A stretch of 64,000 bases of DNA from Bog-793 sp963803025 (GTDB lineage: Bacteria; Actinomycetota; Acidimicrobiia; Acidimicrobiales; Bog-793), in NCBI GenBank assembly GCA_963803025.1, contig CAWDKZ010000011.1, positions 1 through 64,000 of the forward strand. The letters are read 5' to 3'. The first letter of the stretch is position 1, and the number at the start of each line of letters is the position of its first letter. This document shows, piece after piece, positions 57,118 through 64,000 of this stretch. Both the position numbers and the translations under genes were made by a program. The notes beneath the pieces were generated by a model. That model searched no databases. It had not been told where the DNA came from and worked only from the letters and a program-made list of their open reading frames with translations.

Positions 57118-58626
57118 ATGGCGTTTCTCGATGAGGGTTTCGCGGCGCTGCCGTTCGACGCGCTCCGCTCGGCCGCGCTCGAACGGGCGGCGGCGCTCGG
57201 CTGTCGTCACGCCGATCTGCGCATCGAGAAGATCCGGACCCAGTCGGTCGTGCTGCGGGACGCGCGCCTCGAGGGAGCCGTCGACGACGTCACGATCGGC
57301 ATGGGGGTCCGCGTCGTCCTCGACGGGGCGATCGGCTTCGCGGGCACCGTCGAAGTCGACGTCGACGCGGCTGCCAGCCTCGTGGCCCGCGCCGTCGAGG
57401 CGGCGAAGGTCACCGCGAAGGCCGGGGGAGAGGCGGTCGAACTGGCCGACGAGCCCGACCACGGCACCGTCGCGTGGACGGCGCCGTACCGGGTCGACCC
57501 GACCGCGGTGCCCCTCGCCGACAAGATCGCGCGCCTCGGCGCCTGGAGCGCCGATCTGCTCGCCGCCCCCGGGGTCGACCACGTCACGGCGTCGCTGCTC
57601 TGCGTCGCCGAGGACAAGTACCTCGCCAACCTCGCCGGGACGGTCGCGACGCAACGGCGCGTCCGGCTGCAGCCGAGTCTCGAGGCGCTCGCCGTGAACG
57701 AGGACTCGTGCTCGTTCGAGACGATGCGGACCGTCGGGCCGCCGGCCGGCCGGGGCTACGAGTACCTCGACGGGGACGGGTGGGACTTCGCGGGCGAGCT
57801 CGCCGAGCTCCCGGGGCTCCTCGCCGAGAAGCTGCGCGCCCCCAGCGTCGAACCGGGCCCGTACGACCTCGTGCTCGACCCGACGAACCTCTGGCTCACC
57901 GTCCACGAGTCCGTCGGCCACGCCACCGAGCTCGACCGGGCGCTCGGCTACGAGGCCGCCTACGCCGGGACGTCGTTCGCGACGATCGACAAGCTCGGCC
58001 ACCTCCGCTACGGCTCCGACCTCATGAACGTGACCGGCGACCGGACGGCCCCGTACGGGCTCGCCTCGATCGGCTACGACGACGAGGGCGTCGCCGCCCA
58101 GCAGTTCGACCTGGTGTCGCGCGGCGTCCTCGTCGGTTACCAGCTCGACCGGCGCATCGCCGCCTTGACCGGGATCGGCCGCTCCAACGGGTGTGCTTTC
58201 GCCGACTCGCCGCTCAACATCCCCGTCCAGCGCATGGCGAACGTCTCGCTCCGTCCCGCCGCCGGCCGGGGACCGACGACGAGCGAACTGATCGGGTCGG
58301 TCGAGCGCGGGATCTACGTCGTCGGCGACAAGAGCTGGTCGATCGATATGCAGCGTTACAACTTCCAGTTCACCGGGCAGCGGTTCTTCCTCATCGACCA
58401 CGGCAGACTCGTCGGACAGCTGCGCGACGTCGCCTATCAGGCGACGACGACCGACTTCTGGGGGTCACTCGCGGCCCTCGGGGGCGAGTCGACGTACCTG
58501 CTCGGCGGGGCCTTCAACTGCGGCAAGGGTCAGCCGGGGCAGGTCGCGCCGGTGAGTCACGGCACGCCGAGCGCGCTGTTCACGCAGGTCCGCGTGCTGA
58601 ATACCCGGGCGGAGTCGGGACGATGA
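57118..58626 (+). CDS. tldD: TldD-type metalloprotease subunit
   Basis: A 502-residue TldD family peptidase. The zinc motif HESVGHATELD is at H263, E264 and H268. The C-terminal Cys in FNCGKGQPGQVAPVSHG is the probable further ligand region. TldD and TldE form a cylinder-like heterodimer that cleaves unfolded peptides and matures some modified peptides. AGGAGG precedes ATG 57118. The next gene (TldE) starts inside its stop (ATGA). Confidence 0.94.
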   Translation: MAFLDEGFAALPFDALRSAALERAAALGCRHADLRIEKIRTQSVVLRDARLEGAVDDVTIGMGVRVVLDGAIGFAGTVEVDVDAAASLVARAVEAAKVTAKAGGEAVELADEPDHGTVAWTAPYRVDPTAVPLADKIARLGAWSADLLAAPGVDHVTASLLCVAEDKYLANLAGTVATQRRVRLQPSLEALAVNEDSCSFETMRTVGPPAGRGYEYLDGDGWDFAGELAELPGLLAEKLRAPSVEPGPYDLVLDPTNLWLTVHESVGHATELDRALGYEAAYAGTSFATIDKLGHLRYGSDLMNVTGDRTAPYGLASIGYDDEGVAAQQFDLVSRGVLVGYQLDRRIAALTGIGRSNGCAFADSPLNIPVQRMANVSLRPAAGRGPTTSELIGSVERGIYVVGDKSWSIDMQRYNFQFTGQRFFLIDHGRLVGQLRDVAYQATTTDFWGSLAALGGESTYLLGGAFNCGKGQPGQVAPVSHGTPSALFTQVRVLNTRAESGR

Positions 58627-60023
58627 CAGCGAAGCCGACGATGGGGCTTCCCGCGGCACCCGACGTCGTGGAGGAGGCGCTCGGCGCTGCGCGCGCCGCC
58701 GCGTGCGTCGTCATCGTCGACGAGCTGAGCGACGCCAACGTGCGCTTCGCGAACAACACGACGACGACGAACGGCGTGCGGCGGGACCGCCGGGTGACCG
58801 TCGTGAGCTTCGCCGAGACGGCGTCCGGGACGCGGGCGGGGGTAGCCTCAGCGAGCGGCCCGCTCGACGTCGCCGGGCTCGTCGCCGCGGCGGAGGCGGA
58901 CGCCGCGGGCTCGGCGCCGGCCGACGACGCTTCGCCGCTCGAGCCGACGCGAGTCGACCCGACCTTCGAGACGCCGCCCGAGACGACCGACCTCGGCGTG
59001 TTCGCCGGGGTGCTCGAGGACTTGCGGCCGGCGTTCGGGGCCGCCCGGGCCGAGGGGCGCGTGCTCGCCGGCTTCGCGATCCACGAGATGCGCACGACCT
59101 ACCTCGGCTCGTCGGCGGGAGGACGTCGCCGTTACGTCCAGCCGACGGGTGCCTTCGAGCTCGTCGCCCGCACCGCCGACGGAACGGCGTCGTCGTGGGC
59201 GGGATTGGGCACGCCCGACTTCGCCGACGTCTCGCTCGAGCGCCTCGACGCGCAGCTCACGCGCCGGTTGGCGTGGGCCGGACGGCGCATCGACCTCGAG
59301 CCCGGCCGCTACGAGGTGATCCTGCCTCCGGACGCCGTCGCCGACCTCGTGTTGGAGCTCGACTTCGCGGCGAGCGGCCGGGAGGTCGAGGACGGCGGCA
59401 CGGTGTACTCGGCGGGGTCGGGTCGCACCCGGCTCGGCGAGCGACTGACCGGGCTGCCCTTCGACATGTGGAGCGACCCGTCGGCGCCCGGCCTCGAGTG
59501 CGCGCCGTTCGTTGTCGCTTCGTCGTCCGGTGTCGACACGTCGGTGTTCGACAACGGCCTGCCGATCGGCGAGGTGCACTGGATCCGCGACGGCGTCCTC
59601 GAGCAGCTCCGCTATCACCGTGCCGGGGCGCGGCGCTCGAACGTCGCCTTCGCCCCGCCCGCCGACAACCTGCTGCTCACGCTGCCCGATGCGGACCGCT
59701 CCCTGGACGACCTCGTCGCGCACACCGAACGGGGCCTGCTGCTCACGTGCCTGTGGTACATCCGCGAGGTCGACCGGGCGACGCTGCTCTTGACCGGGCT
59801 CACCCGCGACGGCGTCTACCTCGTCGAGGGTGGCGAGGTCGTCGGCGCGGTGAACAACTTCCGGTTCAACGAGAGCCCGCTCGACGCGCTCGGGCGGACG
59901 ATCGAGGCGAGCAGGACCGAGCGGGCGCTCTCGCGGGAGTGGCACGAGTGGGCGAACCGCACGGCGATGCCCGGGCTGCGGGTCGCCGACTTCAACATGA
60001 GCTCGGTCAGCCCCGCGAGTTGA
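58623..60023 (+). CDS. tldE: TldE/PmbA-type subunit
   Basis: A 466-residue partner of TldD lacking the HExxxH motif, as usual for TldE/PmbA. Family segments include ANVRFANNTTTTNGVRRD at the N-terminus, YEVILPPDAVADLVLELDF, VDTSVFDNGLPIGEVHWI and the C-terminal LLLTGLTRDGVYLVEGGEVV with FNMSSVS. The start overlaps the tldD stop by four bases, so both subunits are made from one message in equal amounts. Confidence 0.93.
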   Translation: MTAKPTMGLPAAPDVVEEALGAARAAACVVIVDELSDANVRFANNTTTTNGVRRDRRVTVVSFAETASGTRAGVASASGPLDVAGLVAAAEADAAGSAPADDASPLEPTRVDPTFETPPETTDLGVFAGVLEDLRPAFGAARAEGRVLAGFAIHEMRTTYLGSSAGGRRRYVQPTGAFELVARTADGTASSWAGLGTPDFADVSLERLDAQLTRRLAWAGRRIDLEPGRYEVILPPDAVADLVLELDFAASGREVEDGGTVYSAGSGRTRLGERLTGLPFDMWSDPSAPGLECAPFVVASSSGVDTSVFDNGLPIGEVHWIRDGVLEQLRYHRAGARRSNVAFAPPADNLLLTLPDADRSLDDLVAHTERGLLLTCLWYIREVDRATLLLTGLTRDGVYLVEGGEVVGAVNNFRFNESPLDALGRTIEASRTERALSREWHEWANRTAMPGLRVADFNMSSVSPAS

Positions 60024-60080
60024 GGACCGACGATCGACGCGACCGCGCCACCCGAGGCGGACCTCGGGCATGCTGGGGAC

Positions 60081-61607
60081 ATGAACCCCGTCGACCCCGC
60101 GCCGGGTGCCGCCCGTTCCCGGCGCAAGCCCGGCGCAAAGGCGTTCGTGCGTGGCGCCGCCCCCGGCGGCGGTCGCGGACCCCGCCGGCGGACGAAGATC
60201 GTCGCGACGATCGGCCCGGCCTCGGACGCCGCCGAGACGCTCGTCGGGATGGCGCAGGCGGGGATGGACGTCGCCCGGATCCCGCTCGCCCACTCGTCGA
60301 TGTCCGAGGGGATCGAACGCATCCGGCGCATTCGAGCCGTCATCCCGCAGGTCGCGGTTCTCGTCGATCTTCCCGGCCCGAAGATCCGTTCCACGCGCTT
60401 CGCCGACGGCGGCGTCACCCTCACGGCCGGCGACGAGGTCGTGCTCGCTCCCGGATCGGCGTCGCCGTCGAGCACGGCGACGCGGATCGGCGTCGCCCTC
60501 GACGAGGCGGTCGCTGACCTGGAGGAGGGCGACCGCGTCGCGATCGGCGACGGCGGAGTCTCGCTCGTCGTCGTCGGGCGGCACGGCGACGACGCTGTGT
60601 GCGCGGTGGTGAGCGGTGGCCGCGTCCAGGGCCAGCCCGGGGTGACGATCCCGGCAAGCCGGATCGCGCTGACGACGCCGACGCCCGAGGACATCGGGCG
60701 GATCCATGAGCTCGTCGCCGAGGGCGTCGACCACATCGCGGTCTCCTTCGTGCGCTTCCCGGCCGACATGGAGGCCGCGCGCGCCGCGCTCGAGGGTGAC
60801 AAGACGATGCTCGTCGCCAAGATCGAGACGCCCGACGGCATCGCGCACCTCGAGGAGATCCTCCGGGCGAGCGACGCGGTCATGGTCGCGCGGGGCGATC
60901 TCGGCGTGCGGGTGCCCCTCGAGGACGTGCCGCACCTGCAGAAGCAGATCATCCGCACCGGTGTCCGTCTCGGCCTGCCGGTCATCACGGCCACCCAGAT
61001 GCTCGAGTCGATGATCAACCTGCCGGTTCCGACCCGTGCCGAGGTGACCGATGTCGCGAACGCCGTCCTCGACGGCACGAGCGCCGTCATGCTCTCGGCG
61101 GAGACTGCGATCGGACGGGATCCGGTGCGCGTCTGCGAGACGATGGCGCGCATCGTCCTGCGCACCGAGGAGGACTTCGACTACATGGGTTGGGGATCGC
61201 ACCTCGACCCCCAGGAGGTCGCCGGCGACGCCTCGGCGCCGGCGCACGTGACCGCGGCGATCACCGCGGCGGGCTGGCGGGCGGCGCTCGAGATGGATGC
61301 TGCCGCCATCGTCGCCTGCACGAGATCCGGTGCGACGGCGCGGGCGATCTCCCGCTTCCGGCCGCGCACGCGCATCGTCGCGGCGACGACCTCGAAGCGG
61401 GTGCAGCGTCAGCTCGCGCTGAGCTGGGGCGTCGAGACCGTCATCGTCGGCAGCTCGGTGTCGACCGACGACGTCATCCGGCAGGCGGTCGAGGCGAGCG
61501 TCGCGGCGGGTGCGGCCGCGTCGGGCGACGTCGTCGTCGTGCTCGCCGGCTCGCCGCACTCGGAGGTGGTCGTGTCGAACACGCTCGAGGTCGTCCGCGT
61601 CCCCTGA
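60081..61607 (+). CDS. pyk: Pyruvate kinase
   Basis: A 508-residue glycolytic enzyme making pyruvate and ATP from phosphoenolpyruvate and ADP. After a basic, low-complexity N-terminal 35 residues come RRTKIVATIGPASDAAETL, LVDLPGPKIRSTRF, the B domain with GDEVVLAPG and AIGDGGVSL, and the active-site lysine region MLVAKIETPDGIAHLEEIL with MVARGDLGV and VITATQMLESM. The C-terminal domain closes with IVACTRSGATARAISRFRP. The unusual ALAHSS-like wording at IPLAHSSM replaces the common RLNFSH motif, so the usual Asn-Phe-Ser-His site differs. It starts at ATG 60081. Confidence 0.92.
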   Translation: MNPVDPAPGAARSRRKPGAKAFVRGAAPGGGRGPRRRTKIVATIGPASDAAETLVGMAQAGMDVARIPLAHSSMSEGIERIRRIRAVIPQVAVLVDLPGPKIRSTRFADGGVTLTAGDEVVLAPGSASPSSTATRIGVALDEAVADLEEGDRVAIGDGGVSLVVVGRHGDDAVCAVVSGGRVQGQPGVTIPASRIALTTPTPEDIGRIHELVAEGVDHIAVSFVRFPADMEAARAALEGDKTMLVAKIETPDGIAHLEEILRASDAVMVARGDLGVRVPLEDVPHLQKQIIRTGVRLGLPVITATQMLESMINLPVPTRAEVTDVANAVLDGTSAVMLSAETAIGRDPVRVCETMARIVLRTEEDFDYMGWGSHLDPQEVAGDASAPAHVTAAITAAGWRAALEMDAAAIVACTRSGATARAISRFRPRTRIVAATTSKRVQRQLALSWGVETVIVGSSVSTDDVIRQAVEASVAAGAAASGDVVVVLAGSPHSEVVVSNTLEVVRVP

Positions 61608-62003
61608 GAAGGTGCGCGAAGAGTCACCTCCCCGCCGCGAGCTGTCGCGAGGTGCAGAGTCGACTCCAAGGTTGACTCCTCGAATCGTCAGAGCTCGCCC
61701 CTCGGGTCGCCAGCCGGGTGGGAGTTCGGAGCGGCCCTCTGTTCGCGAATGTCCCGGTGCGGCGCATGGAGGAGACCCTCAACGCTCATTCGGGGCGCGC
61801 GTTCTGGGCACTCGCCGAAGCGCAGATCGCCGGGTCGGGCGCGATCCGAAACTTCGGATCGGCTGTCGTTCTGTGCGGCGCGAACCGACGTGACGGGGCG
61901 TTCGACCCTCGGCGTTCGGGGACGCTGTTCTCGGACGGTCCCGTGATCGCTGCCCATGGCGCACTTCGGCGAACACGTTCGGAACCGCGGGAGTCACCTT
62001 CTC
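61608..62003. other. About 400 bp between pyk and the SPFH module without a gene
   Basis: Open frames here lack family features and good starts. Pairs such as TCCGAAACTTCGGA (61847-61860) make a short hairpin. Otherwise I see nothing beyond the promoter-hairpin region listed next. Confidence 0.4.
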
Positions 62004-62057
62004 TGGCCGGGCTGGCTTGACAGCCCGGCCATAAACTGATATCACTTAACTATCAGT
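62004..62057 (+). promoter_or_regulatory. Promoter with hairpin and overlapping operator for the SPFH operon
   Basis: TGGCCGGGCT (62004-62013) and AGCCCGGCCA (62022-62031) form a 10-bp hairpin. A sigma-70-type promoter can be read as TTGACA (62017-62022), 17 bp, TATCAC (62040-62045). The -10 element lies in an inverted repeat ACTGATA (62035-62041) and TATCAGT (62051-62057). A repressor dimer bound there would block the promoter. The ribbon-helix-helix protein of this operon is the obvious candidate. The SPFH gene starts 20 bp further on with a GGGAGGAG site. Confidence 0.65.
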
Positions 62058-62076
62058 CAACCGGGAGGAGCCAGCC

Positions 62077-62985
62077 ATGAGCGACGGCACGTCACAGTCC
62101 ACCGGCGGGCCCGTGGGGCATCAAGGAGCGCGAGTCGACATCGTCCAGCGCCGGGCCGTCGCCACCAGCGGCTGGCTAGGCCTTGTCGTTCTCGGGGGGG
62201 CCATCTACGGGCAGGTGGTGGCCCATGGGGATGGCACGGCGTGGTTCTGGCTGCCGTTCGCCCTCTCGATCCTGGTCCTCACCGGCCTGGACGTCATAAC
62301 TCCGGGCCAGATGCTGGTGGTTGAGTTCTTTGGCCGTTACATCGGCACCGTGACCGGGCCGGGGTTCTGGTGGGTGGCACCGTTCCACCATCATCGCCGG
62401 CGGATCAGCGTCCGGGTGCGCAACTTCGAGACTGCCCATTTGAAGGTCAACGACGCCGACGGGAACCCGGTGGAGATGGCCGCCATCGTTGTCTGGCAGG
62501 TAGTGGACACGGCCAAGGCCACCTATGCCGTCGAGAACTACCAGAACTTCGTCACCGTCCAGTCCGAGTCGGCTGTTCGGCACGTGGCCACCGGTCATCC
62601 CTACGACGACACCACCGGGGTGGGCACCTCTCTGCGGGGCTCCACCGACGTGGTGGCGGCCCAGCTGGCTCGGGAGGTGGCCGAGCGGGTGGCCGTCGCC
62701 GGGGTCGAGATCGTCGAGGTGCGCATCTCCCATCTGGCCTACGCTCCCGAGATCGCCCAGGCCATGCTGCGCCGCCAGCAGGCCAACGCGGTGGTGGCGG
62801 CCCGCTCTCGCATCGTCGAGGGCGCCGTGGGGATGGTGGAGATGGCCCTGAAGCGCCTCTCGGAAACGGGCGTGGTCTCCCTCGACGAGGAACGAACCGC
62901 AGCCATGGTGAGCAACCTCATGGTCGTGCTCTGCGGTGACCAGCCGCCCTCGCCTGTGGTCAACGCTGGCTCTCTGTATACGTGA
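62077..62985 (+). CDS. SPFH/Band 7 (stomatin/prohibitin-like) membrane protein
   Basis: A 302-residue protein. Two N-terminal membrane segments (SGWLGLVVLGGAIYGQVV and FWLPFALSILVLTGLDVI) are followed by the SPFH domain: LVVEFFGRYIGTVTGPGFWW, RVRNFETAHLKVNDADGNPV, AAQLAREVAERVAVAGVEIV. The end (MLRRQQANAVVAARSRIVEG) is a helical region for oligomer formation. Such proteins build ring-shaped scaffolds on the membrane and often guard proteases. GGGAGGAG stands 7-8 bases before ATG 62077. It overlaps the next gene by four bases. Confidence 0.93.
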   Translation: MSDGTSQSTGGPVGHQGARVDIVQRRAVATSGWLGLVVLGGAIYGQVVAHGDGTAWFWLPFALSILVLTGLDVITPGQMLVVEFFGRYIGTVTGPGFWWVAPFHHHRRRISVRVRNFETAHLKVNDADGNPVEMAAIVVWQVVDTAKATYAVENYQNFVTVQSESAVRHVATGHPYDDTTGVGTSLRGSTDVVAAQLAREVAERVAVAGVEIVEVRISHLAYAPEIAQAMLRRQQANAVVAARSRIVEGAVGMVEMALKRLSETGVVSLDEERTAAMVSNLMVVLCGDQPPSPVVNAGSLYT

Positions 62986-63185
62986 CCGAGCGGCGGTCGG
63001 TCCTGCTGCGCATCGACCCAGCGGTCCACGTTGCGCTGACCCGTTGGGCCAACGACGAGTTCCGCAGCGTCAATGCCCAGATCGAGTTCGTCCTGCGGCG
63101 GGCGCTCGCCGAGGCGGGCCGGATGCCAAAGAGGGCGGGACCATTGCCCCGGCGGGGCCGCCCGCCGTCGGTCGAAACGGGATGA
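62982..63185 (+). CDS. Small ribbon-helix-helix (Arc/HicB-like) protein
   Basis: A 67-residue basic protein starting GTG 62982 inside the SPFH stop (GTGA). SVLLRIDPAVHVALTRWAND, then EFRSVNAQIEFVLRRAL, is an Arc-type ribbon-helix-helix; the tail is Pro/Arg-rich (MPKRAGPLPRRGRPPS). It should bind DNA as a dimer of dimers. No toxin gene is present, so it is more likely the regulator of the SPFH operon than an antitoxin. Confidence 0.88.
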   Translation: MTERRSVLLRIDPAVHVALTRWANDEFRSVNAQIEFVLRRALAEAGRMPKRAGPLPRRGRPPSVETG

Positions 63186-63504
63186 CCTCCCGGTAGGGCG
63201 ACCCCGATGAGATCGAAGGACATCTGAGACTTGCGGCGAGGACCGATTCGATTCAGGCCACCGAGGCGCGGGCAGGGGGACGAGTAGCCGGTGCCCGGTT
63301 CATCGGGCGACGGTGATGAGGCTGTCCCCCGAATGTTCAGCGCCACCGCCACCCCCTGATGCGCCCCAAGGTGCCGATGAGCGATGCGCAGAACAGGCAC
63401 GCAGAACAGGCGACGACGAGGTCAGCTGCCGCGCCCGATCGACGGTTTAGCGCTCGATGAGTGAAGACGGTCTATATCGCGCGACCCATCGCTCGTCCGC
63501 CGGT
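63186..63504. other. About 320 bp without a gene
   Basis: Lies between the ribbon-helix-helix gene and the 3' end of the methyltransferase gene. No frame with family features and no strong terminator was found. Confidence 0.4.
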
Positions 63505-64000
63505 TCAGCGGCGTCGAATCCGCAGGACGATGTCGGCGATGTGCGGGTTGTCTGGCGGCGGGTCGATCCGCGGCTCGACCGCGTGCAGCTCGACCGTGAA
63601 GTCATCGCCGAGCAGCTGGACGAGGTCGTCCGCACCGACGTAGTCCGCCGGGTCGAAGCCCCGCGACTTCATATGCTCGCGGTGCTCGTCGTCGAGGTCG
63701 TGGAAGACGGCGAGCAGCAAGCCCCCGGGGCACACCGTGTCGAGCAACCTCCGCGCGGCGGCTTCGCCAGCGGCCTTGGGCAGCGCCGGGTACTGCATCG
63801 AAACGAGGTCGAACGAGCCAGGCGGGAACGATGACTGAAGGGTGTCCCCGCAGACCCACTCGACCGCGGCGCCGACCAATTCTGCGGCCTCGCGCGCCCG
63901 GCTCAACGCGACTTCGGAGATATCGATGGCGGTGACCGTCCAACCACTCCGGGCGAGCCAGATCGCGTCGGCGCCTTCGCCACAACCGACGTCGAGTGCC
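63505..64000 (-). CDS. Class I SAM-dependent methyltransferase, 5' end outside window
   Basis: The visible 165 residues begin in the AdoMet-binding motif I (ALDVGCGEGADAIWLARSG), followed by motif II (TVTAIDISEVALSRAREAA), FDLVSMQYPALP (motif IV) and GGLLLAVFHDLDDEH. This is the usual Methyltransf_25/11 fold of small-molecule or tellurite-resistance-like methyltransferases. The first residues lie beyond the window end. The gene is complete at its 3' end (stop at 63505). Confidence 0.85.
   Translation of the reverse strand, partial: ALDVGCGEGADAIWLARSGWTVTAIDISEVALSRAREAAELVGAAVEWVCGDTLQSSFPPGSFDLVSMQYPALPKAAGEAAARRLLDTVCPGGLLLAVFHDLDDEHREHMKSRGFDPADYVGADDLVQLLGDDFTVELHAVEPRIDPPPDNPHIADIVLRIRRR

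Noticed and set aside
58848..61559. A 903-codon open frame on the minus strand opposite tldE and pyk
   Set aside because: Arg/Asp/Gly-rich mirror of GC-rich genes. It has no domain, no start signal, and lies fully opposite well-identified proteins.
62077..63185. SPFH/RHH pair as a classical toxin-antitoxin system
   Set aside because: The SPFH protein is a 302-residue membrane scaffold, not a toxin-like enzyme or ribonuclease.

Overview
The window is GC-rich bacterial DNA, most likely from a high-GC Actinomycetota. The signs are a MurT/GatD cell-wall amidation enzyme, an actinobacterial-type N-terminal GNAT plus ADP-forming acyl-CoA synthetase fusion, many GTG starts, DevR/NarL-type regulators and an AICE-like integrated element. 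I cannot name the genus; a little-studied lineage is possible. Two halves are visible: an accessory half (about 1-26.2 kb), less GC-rich and full of mobile and broken genes, and a very GC-rich, colinear core-like half (26.2-64 kb). A tRNA-Gly gene marks the boundary.

1-9.6 kb is one plus-strand catabolic block: a damaged peptide-type solute-binding protein, an SDR dehydrogenase, a GntR/UTRA regulator, a zinc-type MDR dehydrogenase, a complete Dpp/Opp-type ABC importer (two permeases, two ATPases), a FrlB-like SIS-domain protein and a PfkB-type sugar kinase. Regulator, SIS deglycase and PfkB kinase together recall fructosamine (Amadori product) utilisation loci, here joined to a peptide-type importer and two dehydrogenases. 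A ketopantoate-reductase pseudogene follows.

10.8-19.5 kb is a decayed integrative (probably conjugative) element next to a 3' fragment of a tRNA-Met(CAU): tyrosine integrase, excisionase, XRE regulator, RHH protein, ArdA antirestriction protein, DNA methyltransferase, replication-relaxation protein and the 3' end of a TraG/VirD4-like gene. It carries a lower-GC cargo of two paralogous secreted Ig-like proteins, each behind a near-identical hairpin leader. An IS1182-like element (19.5-21.1 kb) cuts off the TraG-like gene, whose 5' part is gone. 21-26 kb holds a 132-bp-repeat beta-propeller gene with an internal stop, a serine recombinase, a frameshifted tyrosine integrase, a NYN-domain gene and the tRNA-Gly.

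26.3-34.1 kb: dUTPase, oligoribonuclease, two response regulators convergent with a histidine kinase, the GNAT/acyl-CoA synthetase and MsrA. About 1.6 kb without a recognisable gene follows. 35.7-48.4 kb is a pentose block: a Tat-exported sugar-binding protein, permease and ATPase, an aldo/keto reductase, xylose isomerase (with a frameshift), xylulokinase, ribulokinase, arabinose isomerase, ribulose-5-phosphate 4-epimerase and, convergent, an AraM-like glycerol-1-phosphate dehydrogenase. Together these would import a pentose and turn xylose or arabinose into xylulose-5-phosphate. 48.7-61.6 kb has a SulP transporter, a NarL-type regulator, a CHAD protein, a secreted protein, a single-gene MurT-GatD fusion, an AroE-like gene (frameshifted), a rhodanese, TldD/TldE and pyruvate kinase. 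62-64 kb holds a two-gene SPFH/ribbon-helix-helix module behind a clear promoter/operator, then a methyltransferase cut by the window end.

Four genes (1-945, 24182-25326, 40075-41258, 55631-56514) each carry a frameshift that one extra base would repair. Two others carry single in-frame stops. Single-base deletions in the assembly are a serious alternative to real decay for the frameshifts.
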